64,000 nucleotides of DNA from Isoetes taiwanensis. Lineage: Eukaryota > Streptophyta > Lycopodiopsida > Isoetales > Isoetaceae. The number at the start of each line of letters is the position of its first letter. Positions within the stretch are counted from its first letter, which is position 1. Positions 1 through 11,792 of this stretch are shown piece after piece. A program made the position numbers and the translations under genes. The stretch spans positions 1-64,000 of the forward strand of contig JAJEKV010000328.1 of NCBI GenBank assembly GCA_021234155.1, in the 5' to 3' direction. Under the pieces are notes generated by a model. That model did no database searches. It was not told the DNA's origin and was given only the letters and a program-made list of their open reading frames with translations.

Positions 1-1445
1 CAACACATCATACTACCTTTCGAAGGGTAGCTCATCCACATATCAAGTAACTACAAAGAAGATAAACATATGCCATAAAATATGAGAGCTCCTACCCATG
101 GCTCGAGCTCATAAGGAGGGATGGTAGCTGAGCCTCAAGATAGAGCAGACCCAGGAGTCATAACAATGGCCTGGCTATAGACAATGGCTAGGGTTGACCC
201 ACTCCATCCGCCCCTCTGTGCATGCTGCGAGAATAGAGATAGATCGGGCTCGGCATGACTCCTAGCCTTCAGGATCACGTAATCCCATGGCATCACCCGC
301 CAGCGGGACTACTCCGAGGAGTTGCATCTCCGGTCCAGATTGGCCGAGGGAAGGGGTTGCATCTCCCTTCGAGGGGTCTAGAGGTTCCCAAGCGGCTAGA
401 GAATGGTGGCGACACACCGCGATTACGTGCGGGCTGCCCCCAAAAGCGAGGGGCCAACCCGCACGCACAGCTCTTGGAGGCGGCGACACCATTGCCCGGG
501 GAGGTGTCGAACCCATGCGGGGCCCACACAAAGTGACCGACCATAGGCTAGCCGGCTATGGGATCCCCTAGTAGCCATTTCGGCAAGGATCCTCCCTCAT
601 TATTGCCTCTAGCCCGTTGTGCGGTCTTTGCGGAGTCACATCGCCAACCCCCATAGCCGGTGGGCTCTTATGCCGCGGGCCGCATACTAATATGACTAAA
701 GGGGTCTAACTAGGAGCATTACTAAGTAAAGCTACTAGGTCTCTACCCCCCTTCCCAATACAAGAGGAGCAAACATGATCAACCATCATCACATCCCATC
801 ATATCATGGTAAACATCATAAAGAACATCTTAACCTGATCATACATATCTAACTTACGGTTAGAGTTCCTTGATTAGGGTTCAAGATGTTCAACAAAGTT
901 CTAGGATGGCTCTATTCTAGATACAACATACGAGACCATCTGGAGTGCTAACTTCCGGATGAACTACTATGAACTCTACTCCACCTACCTGCTCAGAAGC
1001 ACTCCCTCCCAATCCTGGTGTCTCCATGCTCCTTGACGTGGTCAAAGCCGTACTCCCTCAAGATCGTGCACACACCCGAGGGGCTGCTACACGGGCTATG
1101 CTATGGCGAAGGATGCTGAAGCTTGAGGGGTTTTGAGTGTAAGATGAGTCTCTCCAGTGCTAGGGTCGGGGAAAGAAGGCCCTAGGGTTAGGGTTTGAGC
1201 CAATATAGGTTAGGAGTCCACATGGGATGTCGCATTAGCACCAATGGGGTGGGGCGTGTGGCGGTTTGCCCAATAGGATAAGGCCATGTGGAAATGGGCC
1301 TTATCCTAAGGTTATCTAAGTTAAGCATTTAACAGGTGTGCACCATACCACTTCTTAAGGTATACAAGGCTACAAGGTTAGACTTGTATAGTGGCCAAGT
1401 CGAGGAATATCGTATTGCCGGTATATTCCCCTGGAGGCGATCATT
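1..1445 (-). repeat. 3' LTR of the chromovirus (partial)
   Basis: Direct repeat of 10360-11792, matching through long stretches (for example the text around 720-800 matches 11050-11130, and 1190-1330 matches 11520-11660). Relative to the other copy about 155 bp are missing beyond the window start. Its inner end near 1443-1446 is degenerate compared with the TGTGACG ending of the family. Many 1-10 nt indels separate the two copies, so the insertion is not recent, or the consensus is noisy. Confidence 0.85.
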
Positions 1446-1454
1446 CTCCCCTAA
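1444..1454 (-). other. polypurine tract of the chromovirus
   Basis: Read on the minus strand, an AGGGGAGAA purine run directly precedes the 3' LTR. This is the expected position of the primer for plus-strand DNA synthesis. The related LTR at 30353 has the equivalent GGTGGGGAGA run. Confidence 0.7.
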
Positions 1455-2500
1455 GGACAATCGCTGTCACCGGCATTTAAGCTAAGGTGGCGATTTGCAC
1501 TATCCCCTGCAAACAACATAAGTATGCAACTTTAATTTAATTTAAATGATCAACTTCTATTAAGCGGTTAACTTGTCAAAAATTAGGCTATATTTGTACT
1601 TATACAAAATTATATAGCCTTAACAAGGATACTCCTATAATAAATCAAAACATTACTATAAGAGTTGTTAGGGTTCATAATTTAGCTCTAATCATGGTTC
1701 CCCCATCTTCTGTAAAACCCCTCATGATGCTTGCTTCTCCTTGCACCGCGGTAGCACATTACGTTAGTTTAGTTAATAATTGTGGTTTTGGGGACCGCCC
1801 CCTTACCTACCTCCTTGAGCAGGCGAACTACTGGCTCAAGGTTACCCTACCTTGCACTTTCGATCATGGCCCGCTTCGGTTTTTGAGCTTAAGGACCATT
1901 TAAGATGATCCTATCATAAGCCCGCGATCAAGTGCCCGCTCTTTCGATTACCCGGTGTCAGTCAAGGGTTTCGGCTAAGGAGCGTCTCCGCGATCCCCAT
2001 CGGCGCATGATCACTTATACTTCACCATGACCCCATGGGCGGTCGCGGCGTGCCCGCATCGTGGCATAGAGAGCATCCGCGGATGTTCCATCATAAAGCC
2101 CACCATGCCTCACTTCTCTCTCACATGACCCTCACCCGGTCATGCGCACCTCTTGGTGCATGTTGGCCTAAAGCTTTGGGGCGTATCCCATCATCACCTA
2201 CTGCGTTCCAAGGTTGTGGCAAATGTAGTCTACCAGCTAGAATACATATGCCACTACTAAAGCTTATCGTGTACGAGCATCCGAGCAGATGTCCCATCAT
2301 AAGCCCACCATGCTTCACTATCTCACTCACATGACCCCTCTTGGTCATCGCACCTCTTCAGTGCGTGTTATTTCGTGCCTTAAAGGCATATCCCATCATC
2401 GCCTACCGTTAAAGGTTACGGCTATGCGCTCTACCAGCTAGAATACACGTATGCCACCACTAAAAGCTAACTAAGAAACACACTAAGCTAACCGCCTGGC
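1455..2500 (-). repeat. 3' untranslated region of the chromovirus with a 205-bp tandem duplication
   Basis: No coding signal was seen between the chromodomain remnant and the 3' LTR. A two-copy tandem repeat of period about 205 bp occupies roughly 2065-2475: CCCACCATGC recurs at 2099 and 2304, and ACCAGCTAGAATACA recurs in both copies. A 36-nt near-perfect hairpin lies at 1585-1620, with outer arms AGGCTATA/TATAGCCT and inner arms TTGTA/TACAA. Tandem repeats in the 3' untranslated region are common in plant gypsy elements. Confidence 0.65.
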
Positions 2501-2790
2501 AAGTCGGCGTCGACAAGATGGGAGACGACCCGCCCATCAAACTCCCCTCATGAAGTCCGGGTTTGCTTCTCCAAATCCTGCTTCAACACCCGGGTTGTGT
2601 CTTCCACGGGCAAGTGCTTCCACTTGACCAAATGTTGGAGAATTGAGACCTCACGGTCTTCTTGAATGACTTATCAAGAAGCAATCGGGGCATAATTTCA
2701 ACTTGTTCCTCCGTCATTTCCAACAAAGTTGGAGTATCAAAACCTCCTCGGGTTTGGAATGTGCCTCTTCCAGCAGGGCTCATGGGAAGA
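2500..2790 (-). pseudogene. gypsy integrase tail and chromodomain remnant
   Basis: On the minus strand, 2640-2783 encodes a run containing EEQVEIMPRLLLDKSFKK. After a frameshift it continues with LVKWKHLPVEDTTRVLKQDL. This matches the end of chromovirus polyproteins, where a P-x-x-ILD-x-x linker leads into a chromodomain of the LVKWKGLP-x-x-x-ATWE type. The usual Trp of the TWE motif is Arg here and there is at least one frameshift. In the family this domain is thought to steer integration to modified chromatin. This copy cannot be functional as read. Confidence 0.7.
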
Positions 2791-3189
2791 CTTTAAGGTG
2801 GGTAGGCAAGCGGGGATGACTTGTAGGTGCGGATTCCTACTTGCTTCAAAAATCTTGAAGGGTCCACTTGACAAAACAAGCTTCTTACAATGCAGATCAC
2901 GAAGCTTCCTTGCTTGACAACTACTTGAACCAAACTTTATCTCGGGACAAACTCTCGAGGGAGTTTATGTCTATCTGCTAGACTCTTGATGTGCCTTTGT
3001 TGTTTGAAGATATTCTCACTTCTACCATAAATTGCTCACGTATCTCTTGCGTTGTTGAGAAACTTCCACCTTGGGCACTAGATTATGCCACATAACTAGG
3101 GTCAAGCATTGATAACTATAACGATCATGGAGGATACATCTTGATGACTCTTGCTTCATATTATTGTACTTAATTGACCGGGTAGATGT

Positions 3190-3670
3190 AATCGGCCCAT
3201 TTGGATTGCTTGTTCCAATCATAGTTTCTCAGCGTGCTCTCCAAAATTGTGCCCATTTGGCAAATGAATGAAAAGCAAAACTCATGCACAAGTTGGTGCG
3301 GCCGTGTTGAAGTTTTTGCTAAACATCGCTAAAGAACTTTGGATCTCTATTGGTGATGATCGACACATGCATTCCATGCGGCCTAAAAAAACTCTTATGT
3401 AGACCACACGGCTAGATCCAAAGCGATGTCTATGGTGTGGCATAGCAAAGTATGTGCCCTTTTTGATAAGTTATATAACACAAACATCAAGGCTTCAAGC
3501 TTCTTGTTGTCCTTGGAAAGCCAACTATAAAACCCATCTTGATGACTTCTCCTTGGCGTCGGCCGGCAAGGTTCAAAACTCCACGGAATTGAGAGTGATT
3601 ACGCTTTTTTTGGCTGACACAACTGACATTCTTGGATATACCTGACTATATGCTTCTTCATGTCCGGCCA
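3190..3670 (-). pseudogene. gypsy integrase remnant (zinc finger and catalytic core)
   Basis: Reading right to left on the minus strand, near 3630-3660 is KKHIVRYIQECQLCQPKK, the CxxC end of the HHCC zinc finger. Next come LSKRAHT, matching the VDRLTKSAHF block of the core, and GMHVSIITNRDPKFF near 3330-3380, matching the VSIVSDRDPRFTS block. The catalytic Asp of that block is Asp in RDP, but the Ser-Asp before it is Thr-Asn. Stops interrupt every frame. The order and spacing agree with the reverse transcriptase at higher coordinates and the chromodomain at lower ones. Confidence 0.75.
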
Positions 3671-4009
3671 GAATTAGCTACTTTTAATCTTGAAGTAGGC
3701 CTTTATAAAATTTGCATGGCGGAAATAGGGCTATTATCGTGTCATGAAAGATTTTCTTACTCGATGCTTTAAGCACGATAATTGTTCTTTAATATTAAAG
3801 ATTACCTTCCTTTTTAAATTATTTGAAGGTTTCTCTTTCTTAATCCGTCCTTGCACTCTTGCAAAGACTAGCTCGTATGTGCTTGAAGTCCATGTTAGAG
3901 GGGATGGCTTCTTCTATCTACTTGCTGACTTCGCTTGCCGAAGTGGATATGGCATTGCAAATTGATGCTTTCAAAAGCTTGCCAATAAGTGGCGACGTCT
4001 TAACATCTC

Positions 4010-4330
4010 CATGACTTCTCTCAATTGGACTACATGGTCTTCCATTAATTTGTTGTAGATCACGATGTTGTTGAAGAGCATTACTGTGAAGTCATAGTGC
4101 CCATACCGTGTTCTGAAGGAGTCTTATAATTATCTTCGCCCTTCATCCTTATTTGATGATTGCCCGAGTTTCAGTCGATTTTGTAGAAGAATCTTGCGTC
4201 TTGGGGCTGATCCAGTATGTCGTTGCTTGTTGAGCTGCCCATGGTTGATATATCTTTAGACTTCCATCCTGGCCGAAGGATCCCAAGTCGATCAACTCCT
4301 ACAACTGCTTCTTGAGCTCGCTTTACTTCG
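4010..4330 (-). pseudogene. gypsy reverse transcriptase remnant
   Basis: Minus-strand translation across several frames gives ILDQPQDARFFYKIDSGNHQ followed by IRMKGEDNYKT. These match the LFDQLQGA-x-x-FSKIDLRSGYHQIRI and EDIPKTAF blocks of Ty3/gypsy reverse transcriptase. The first catalytic Asp (KIDSG) is present. The YxDD block expected at lower coordinates was not found in a readable frame. Position between integrase and the 5' half of the element fits gag-pol order. Confidence 0.65.
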
Positions 4331-7220
4331 GAAGCTCATTCTAAAAAGAGCTTGGCTGGTCGGCTCGCATCACGGTGCAAGAGTGATTTGGGACTCCACG
4401 CCCTCTATAAGCGCCAAAAGCTCTCAAATTTCATCGGGGTATATCATGAGACTTCTTGATTAACTTAGAAATTGGCCGAGGCAACTGTTCCGAAGTAGCA
4501 TCTTCCTTCTTACTATTGGTCGGGGTTGACGACTTGTAGCTTAAGTATGTATGACCTCATTCCTCATGATGCACTTCACCAGGTACTTTAATTTAACTTT
4601 AATTATAAGGTACTTGCCCTTTGGTGCTGGGGTAACATCTCTTGCTTATGATAATCAATTATTGCCTTAGCCGGCTTTAATATTGCATGTCTATTATGAG
4701 GTCATAGTTGCCAATGTACATGAGTTGGTGCCGATGCTCTACTTTGCTCCGGCAAGGTTCTTTGTCGAACTTGACTCTTGTTCGTTGGTGCTGCTAATTA
4801 CTTGGTCTTGCCATATTGCGGCCTAGATTTAGACTTAAGAGTCTTGCTCTTAAAGATGTCCGCCATCCGGGGAGGTGCAAGGTTACAAGTTAAAGAACTA
4901 CTTACATAAATCCTATGGCCACAAGTTTAGTAAGCATGACCTTACCTTTGGGCACACATAAAAAACTATGCAATTAAATAATTATTCTTGTTTTAGATCT
5001 AATCTATACTCTAGGATCTCCCTTTTCTTAATTATTGCCCTCTTGAAATAGTCCCACCTTTTGAGTTGATGCCATCTAAAAGTTGGCGGACTCATTAGAT
5101 TGCTTCCCTTCATTTTGGTGGGATTATTCCTTATCTTTTGAAGTACTTTCGTCATATACATGGTCGATGGTTATCCTATTATTGAATCTTTCTTAGCGAG
5201 GTGATCAAGCTCACGAAGAGGTTCCAATATGTTGGATATCTGCCAGCAATGTATACAATTATTGTACTCCATACATTTTTCTTCCCAATCCTTGAAGCTT
5301 TGCTCCATTCTTGGGTCCACCCCTTCTAAAAGAAAAGACAAAAAACATCTACTCGAAATTTCATCCCAATCCCATCATGGATGTTATCACCCATAATTCT
5401 AAGATACTCAACTATCTGATAGGTCCTCTAGCTTGCTTAAAATTTGGTGTAGTCATTAGTCGTTGGAGTAGCAAAGGCGATGATTCATAAGTTGTTGAAA
5501 AATCTGGTCTTTTTGGGTTGTTGTATAATCATTCCTGTGCCATGTTCCTTTTGTCGAACATATTCTAACTCTTCTTGTCCTTAATGTTGATGTTGACTAC
5601 CTTCATTAAAATTATCCATCTTAGTGGACTTGATGATGTAGTGGCGACATAAGGCTCGGTGTCGCGTCCTAGAGCCTTGAAGGTAATGTTTACCACCGTG
5701 TAGAATCTTTCGTGTTTGACTCATCTGCCTTGAAGGTTACGAGATTTGAGGATGATTCTTCTAACTCCTGAATTGATATTGTTGTGTTGACCTTGTCGAT
5801 TCGATTCTTCGTCCTGCTGGTCACATGCTGTTGTTATAAGGCTGATGACAATGTTGAGTGCTTTACCACTTCTAACTGTGTAACTTCTCTTGCTGAGAGG
5901 AGTTTATGTGCATCCATGTGCAGGGACTAATCTTGATTGATCAATTAGTAATGCTGGTATTTGATCCTTTATGGTGCCTCTTCTTGATGGTGTTTTACCT
6001 CCATCTCTAAGGTTGAAGATTGAAGATCATCATGATCTTGAGATGGTGCTATCGAGGTTGATGCAGATGCTCTGAAGTATCGGGACTGATGAGGAAGAAG
6101 TTTGTTGCAGTTTTGCCATATTCCTATTCCTGAGCAGCCCACCCTTGCTGGCTTTTAATACCTCCTTAGTCAAAGCATGTCTGCTTGGAGTCTAAATCTG
6201 ATACTACTATGGCCTGTATATCTGCGATAGTTGCCCTTCCTAGGAGGTATGTCCAGTCTCATCCTTTAGGGCTCTTGATATCATAAGTTAAGTCGATGAA
6301 GTCGTCTACTTGTTGGTGGCGTAGTTGTGACATTAGTCATCGATGTGGGGCCGTTCCTCGAGACAATATGGCACTTGGAGAATATCCTTGACTAGGAGAT
6401 GTTCCTCCCCTAATGTGATCAATTTGTAAGTGCCATGATGCCCATTGGCCATTGCGTAGCCCTCTTGGCAATTCTTGTGTCTATTCTTGATGTCGCAATT
6501 GTCCTTCCTGTGGGCTCCCCTTTATCACTTGTGTTCGGGCTTCCCTGTACACCATCTTGGCCTTTGATTTGCTGAAGTTTCCTCCAAAAGTTTGCCCTCT
6601 GCTTTCAATTCGTTGATGTTGTTGAGTGGCTCCACTGTCGAGGCTCGAAGATCTGCAACGAAGGTTCTCCTGACCTATTTTACTGCCGTAAGTGCACAAG
6701 GCAACTAATACTACCACAACAACAACAATTATTTACGTCTATTTACTCTACAAACCCTATTTTTATACCTTTATCCACTCTACCTCAAATGACCCACTTG
6801 GCAATTGGCGCTTTACTAGGCCTTTGAAAGATACTTATTTACTATCATGGGGTGGTATAAGGAGACTTATTCACTGGGTGTACTCATTACCTTGATAGAA
6901 TGAATTCCTAGATAATTATCTATGATACAAAGGCATGGCGGAAGACACCTGATGGTAGTGCACCTATAATGTGTGTTGGTGTATCATACCAGCGTGTGAC
7001 AACAATTTCTAAGGCCTTAGCAACTAGCTTGATTTCTAAGAAAAAGGCTTGATTATACTACGTATGTAGGCAAGAAGACACTTAGCAAGATAAGGCGACA
7101 ACTAAGTTGGGATGAATGGAATCTTTGTCTCTATCTAGCTTAAGGGTCTTGGTTCTAACTCTAAGGCTTGGCCATTAATATTATATAACATGATTAAAGC
7201 TTAAATTTAATTAAGGATTA
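4331..7220 (-). mobile_element. internal part of the chromovirus without a confidently assigned domain
   Basis: By position this should hold RNase H-distal pol, protease and gag. Minus-strand translation gives only short open stretches. One is rich in basic residues and Gln (6481-6717). Another near 5270-5340 reads DPRMEQSFKDWEEKC, which loosely resembles a gag core. Stops are frequent in every frame. I could not place the protease Asp motif or a CCHC zinc knuckle. Confidence 0.4.
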
Positions 7221-7224
7221 TAAT

Positions 7225-7330
7225 TTAAACACAAGCGATGCAGCCCTGGATGTGGTTGTTGGGGAGTTTGGAGGGTTCAACCTTGTGGGTGGGAGGTTCG
7301 ATTCCGCTACTATGGGAATTCTTTTTAAGA
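7225..7330 (+). repeat. SINE-like tRNA-derived head
   Basis: A 90-bp stretch carries GGTTCGATTCC at about 7301-7311, a perfect match to the RNA polymerase III B box consensus GGTTCGANTCC. About 55 bp upstream, TGGTTGTTGGGG could serve as a degenerate A box. The phrase around the boxes resembles tRNA-derived plant SINE heads. No clear oligo-A tail or target duplication was seen, so this is a candidate only. Confidence 0.4.
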
Positions 7331-7459
7331 TGAGGTTCAAATGGATTGAAAAGCTAGAATGGGGTATTTTCTGACACACTAGAATGCATAGCGAGAGAGG
7401 GCTAGCATGTGCACTAAGAAGCTGTTTTCAAAGTAATTTTGCAAAATTTTTGGGCGAAA

Positions 7460-7860
7460 TCATATGAACGGGTTGGTTCGGCGCAAATGAGGCCTGCGTT
7501 CTCAGCGCATGAGCCTTTTCTTGCGGACCGGACCGGTGCCTACTGATTTCTGCCAAAACTCAATCATATGAAAACGGGTTGGTTCGGCGCCAAATGAGGC
7601 TGCGTTCTCAGCGTATGAGCCTTTTGCGTGGACCATTTCCCCAGTGCTAGTTTCTGCCAAAACTCAATAATTTTAAGGATTATAAGATCCTAAAATGCCT
7701 ATTTGGCTCAATCCTAAACTAACTAGCAACTTATTTCATGCTAAAAAGACATCTAATAGTGCAAATATGGGTAAACCGGGTTGGTTCGCGCAAATGAGGC
7801 ATGCGTCGCGAACGCAGAGGCATTTTGTGCGGATCGACCCGGGTTGGCCGATTTTAGCTA
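7460..7860. repeat. degenerate tandem repeat, period about 106 bp
   Basis: CGGGTTGGTTCGGCG followed by CAAATGAGGC and a GCGTTCTCAGCG segment occurs at about 7469 and 7575. A weaker third copy lies near 7776, where CGGGTTGGTTCGCG recurs. Two copies are tandem and the third is displaced by about 200 bp. It lies inside the chromovirus leader/gag side. Confidence 0.6.
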
Positions 7861-8149
7861 TTTTTGAATATTTTAACAAATATAAAGTGTACCTTTGCAT
7901 TTCTAGACAATTTCTAAGCATTCTAACAACTTTTAGTGCGAATTTGGATCGGTTTGCCCTAAATCAAGTGATTTCGGGTGGGTTAAGATTTCGAGCCAAT
8001 TTTGATTTCTATGTCAGAATTTTATGCTACTTAGCCAATTAAGAGCATTTTAAGTTAGATGCAAAGGATTCTACTACAATTCATTTATACAAGAACATTT
8101 TTATATCCTACAAGCAATTAATTTACAGTAAATTTACTTTTAATGAGTA

Positions 8150-9430
8150 AAAACAATGTACAGGAAAAACTTATATTTGTATAGTTTACTAAAGCTGGAG
8201 CTCTTCGGCTTCTCCTTGCGAATCCTCCTCGCCCGGGTGGAGGTCTTTGGGCATATTTGTCACCCGCTTGGCATGGATCTTGAGAGGTTGCCTTCTTTAA
8301 AAAGTTGTACCAGCTCGCCTCTGCTTTGCCTCTGCGAGGGCTCGGACCATTAAAGTGCGAGATCTTGGCCTCCCTCGGCTTTGGCGCTTCTGGTGAATCC
8401 GCATGCGTCGTTGATGTGGTTGGTGAGTAAGTAGCCCATCTTGAACTCTGGATAGACCTTTGATGTAGGCACTCGAAAAGAGAGTTTTTGGATCATAAGA
8501 CTGGTACGCTGTTGGCAATGCCGAATATGCTAAGCAGCTCTACTGTGCTTGGGATTTGGCCCATGGTGGACCTTCTTCGGCTTTTCAACCCTGGTCAGCT
8601 ACCTTGACAGACTCTAGCACTCTACTTACAATATCATTAATTATGTCGGATCCACCAGCGGAGATAAATCTTGCATGCTGCCTTATTCTTCTCGTACTCC
8701 TACCTTGCTTCAGCTTAAATAGCTTCTCGCTGATCTTGCCCTCCTTGAACTGGATTGGATATGGTTGTCGAACGTAGGATCCGTCTGTTCTTCGGCCTCC
8801 TCCTTCTCTTCTTCTTTAGCCTCTTGCTCCCTTGTCCTGGTGGTGTGGTCTTTCCTCCTCAGGCTCATCCTCCTCCAGTTCGTCCGATTGTGGTTCTCTG
8901 ACAACACCGCTCCCCCTACGCCTATCTTCACACATCCTTGTTTGCCTCTCCCTTGCGTACGTCTTTTCCTTGCCTGCGACTCTTCCTCCTTTTCTTCGCA
9001 TTTGCTGGCCCCCCCCTTCTTTGTTGTTCCTATTGTTGGGGTTGCTCTTTGCCGGGTTGCTCCCTCTTGCCGGGGTTGCTCCTATGGCTTCTTTGCTCCA
9101 CGTACTCTTCTTGGTGTTGGGGTTGCTCCTTTGCCGAGCTTGCTCCCTCTTGCCCGCTCTGCGCCTACTCTTACGTTGTTGGGGTTGCTCTTGTTGTCGA
9201 GGTTGCTCTTGCTACTTGCTCCTCATACGCTCTTCTGTTGTTGGGGTTTCTGTTGCGGGGTTGTTCTTGCTACTTGCTCTTCACCTCGAGCGAGGCGGCG
9301 CCCGCGATCTCAATTTCCCGAGCCTTGCGATCATTCACACTGAAGTGCTAAGTCGTTGCTCCTCCCACGAGGTGAAAGCGATTCGATGCGAAGAGCTTGA
9401 GTGGCTAAGTTCATCGTCGGCCTGGGTGTG
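8150..9430 (-). repeat. low-complexity gag-side sequence with a TTGCTC minisatellite
   Basis: Between about 9020 and 9290 the word GGGGTTGCTC and variants (GAGGTTGCTC, GGGTTGCTCC) recur many times at irregular 20-60 bp spacing. This keeps all three plus frames open at once. Such simultaneous openness reflects composition, not genes. On the minus strand, 8710-8931 encodes a highly charged Arg/Glu/Lys-rich peptide that could be a gag N-terminal remnant. No family was recognised. Confidence 0.5.
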
Positions 9431-10189
9431 AGCCTCAAGAATTTGCTTGTCGTATGCAAGTGAGTGCTTCAAAGCGTTCGGTGCAAGCTGGAGCTTCCAA
9501 CCTTCCTAGCTACTTGTTTGGTCCTCCCAACAACTTAGCTTCCTTGATGGTGGCCTCTTGGCGATCTTGCCTCTATCAATGGTCGACTATATCTATTCCA
9601 CGACTCCTTTGGCTCGATCTCATTGTTTGTTGGATTCGGTGGACACTCTTTATGGCGACTTAGGAGATTAGCTTCTAATTAAGCCTTACAAGTGTAAAGG
9701 AAGGTTCAAGCTACCATTTGGGAACTTCTAGGGAGTAGAGGTGCTTCCATAGATTTAATAGCTACTTTTCTTGAGTAATTTTATTATAACTATGGGTTAT
9801 TAATTAAGGTACTTTCCTAATCTTAGCTATTTCTCAAAATTTCCTAATTCCTTTTGGGCCAAGTAGTGGTCATTTCATGCCATTTTCTTTCAAGCTTTCT
9901 TTTGAGCGATTTCTCGTTCAATTTTAGCTTGAAAGGTGCGGTTCATGAACAACTTGAGCTCAATTTTACTAGAAGGTTTCTTTTGACTATATTATTTCTA
10001 CCACTTAGACTATACTTAATCTAATTTACGACCACACTAATGGGAAAAAAGAAAAAAATAAAATAAAATAAATTTCTCCCACATTTCGCGGTTTAAGACT
10101 GGAATTCTCATTCCATTCCTTAGCTAGGCCAGTTAGCGTACCTATTCAGGGATATGGTCAGGGCTAGCTCTTGGTCAACCAAGAACATT
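9431..10189 (-). mobile_element. chromovirus leader region, nothing recognised
   Basis: Sequence between the primer binding site and the presumed gag start. It is A/T-rich, with an A-rich stretch at about 10045-10070. I see no gene in it. Confidence 0.4.
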
Positions 10190-10201
10190 GCTCTGATACC
10201 A
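10190..10201 (-). other. primer binding site for initiator tRNA-Met
   Basis: The minus strand reads TGGTATCAGAGC, the standard 12-nt complement of the plant initiator tRNA-Met 3' end. It is one nucleotide away from the LTR end at 10203. This fixes the orientation of the element as right to left. Confidence 0.9.
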
Positions 10202-10202
10202 T

Positions 10203-11792
10203 TGTGATGCTCCCTACAAAATATACGGCGCCCGGCCGTACACTCCGTAGGAAATCCCCCATCCAGTCCTCCGACCGCACGGGCCCTCCGTCTATCCTGC
10301 ACTCTGGGATCACCTTAGTCCTATCACAGCGGAAGCATAAACAACGTCAGAACTAGCAATAACAACACACCATATTACCTCGAAGGGTAGCTCATCCACA
10401 TATCCGTAACTACAAAGAAGATAAACATATGCCATAAAACATGAGAGCTCCTACCCATGGCTCCGACTCATAAAGAGGATGGCCAGTGGCTAGGCCTCAA
10501 GATAGAAGCGAGAACCGAGTCATAACAATGGCGGGGCTGGCTATAGACAATGGCTAGGGTTGACCACTCCATCTGCCCCTCACATTGCATACTTTGCGAA
10601 TGAGCTAGATCAGGGCTCACGGCATGACTCTAGCCTTCGGGATCACGTAATCCCATGGCATCACCCATCGGGACTACTCCAGGTTGCATCTCCCGGTCAA
10701 TTGAGGCGGGGAAGGGTTGCATCTCCCTTTCGGGGTCCTAGAGGTTCCGCGAGGCGGCTAGAGAATCGTGGCGACACCCGCCGTACCCGACTTAACCCCC
10801 AAAGCGAAGCCAAGCCGACACTTGCAGCTCACGAGGAGGCAGGCGATACCATTGCCCGGGGAGGTGTCGAACCCATGCCGAGCCCACACAAGTGACCGAC
10901 CATAGGCCTAGCCCACTATGGGATTCCGGTAGCCGCTTCGGTGGGGATCCTCCTAAAAGTATTGCCTCTAGTCCGTTGTGTAATCTTTGAGTCACGTCAT
11001 AACCCCCATAGCCCGGTGGGCTCTTATGCCCAGGCCGCATACTAATAGGACTAAAGGGTCTAACTATGAGCATTACTAAGTAAGGCTACTAGGTCTCTAC
11101 CCCCCTTCCCAATACAAGAGGAGCAAACATGATCAACCATCATCACATCCCATCATATCATGGTAAACATCATAAGAACATCTTAACCTAATCATACATA
11201 TCTAACTTACAGTTAGGGTTCCTTGATTAGGGTTCAAGATATTCAACAAGGGTTCTAGGATGGCTCTACTCTAGATACAACATACAGACCCATCTGGAGT
11301 GCTAACTTCCAGATGAAGTACTATGAACTCTACTCCACCTACCTGCTGCACTCCCTCCCAATCCTGGCGTCTCCATGCTCCTTGACATGGTCGAAGCCGT
11401 GCTCCCTCCAAGATCGTGCACACACTTCGCGGCCTGCTACACCAGGCTATGCTATGATGAACGATGCTCGAAACAGGGTTTCGAGTGCTTAGATGAGTCT
11501 CCAGGTGCTAGGGTCAGGAAAGAGGCCTAGGGTTAGGGTTTGGGCCAATATAGGTTAGGGTCCACATGGGATGTCACGTGGCACCAATGGGGTGGGGCCG
11601 TGTGGCGGTTTGCCCAATAGGATAAGGCCATGTGGAAATAGGCCTTATCCTAAGGTTATCTAAGTTAAGCATTTAACTTAGGTGTGCACTCATGCCACTT
11701 CCTAAGATATACAAGGCTACAAGGTTAGACTTGTATAGTGAGGGGTCCAGGAATATACGTATTTATGGCGTATATTCCCCTGGAACGTCACA
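10203..11792 (-). repeat. 5' LTR of the chromovirus (complete)
   Basis: Bounded by TGTGATG at 10203 and CGTCACA ending at 11792, the inverted ends expected of an LTR. The minus-strand start (TGTGACGTTCCAG) is the same as that of the LTR at 30353. The inner part is directly repeated at 1-1445. At its outer side the host sequence is a copy of the GTE gene fragment, so the element inserted next to or into that fragment. Confidence 0.88.

Larger units (their letters stand above)
1..11792 (-). mobile_element. Ty3/gypsy chromovirus (Tekay/Del-like), decayed, cut by the window edge
   Basis: Two direct repeats of about 1.45-1.6 kb (1-1445 and 10203-11792) flank decayed gag-pol. The primer binding site complementary to initiator tRNA-Met lies at 10190-10201 on the minus strand, next to the high-coordinate repeat. 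That repeat is therefore the 5' LTR and the element runs right to left. Reading leftward I see reverse transcriptase (about 4.0-4.3 kb), integrase zinc finger and core (3.2-3.7 kb), a chromodomain (2.5-2.8 kb), a 3' untranslated region with a tandem repeat, a polypurine tract and the 3' LTR. A C-terminal chromodomain plus LTR ends of the form TGTGACG...CGTCACA fit the Tekay/Del group of chromoviruses. All coding parts carry stops and frameshifts. The target duplication cannot be tested because the left end is outside the window. Confidence 0.85.

Noticed and set aside
255-571. Overlapping open frames in the LTR at 255-571 and their counterpart at 10560-10895
   Set aside because: They are inside LTRs, in several frames on both strands, and are not conserved in frame between the two LTR copies.
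7301-7311. tRNA gene
   Set aside because: The B box is present, but no cloverleaf could be folded around it, so a SINE-like head is the better reading.
8765-9431. Three long overlapping plus-strand open frames (137-199 codons)
   Set aside because: They lie over a TTGCTC-rich low-complexity repeat and are open in several frames at once, rich in Leu/Cys/Ser. This reflects composition, and the element here runs on the minus strand.
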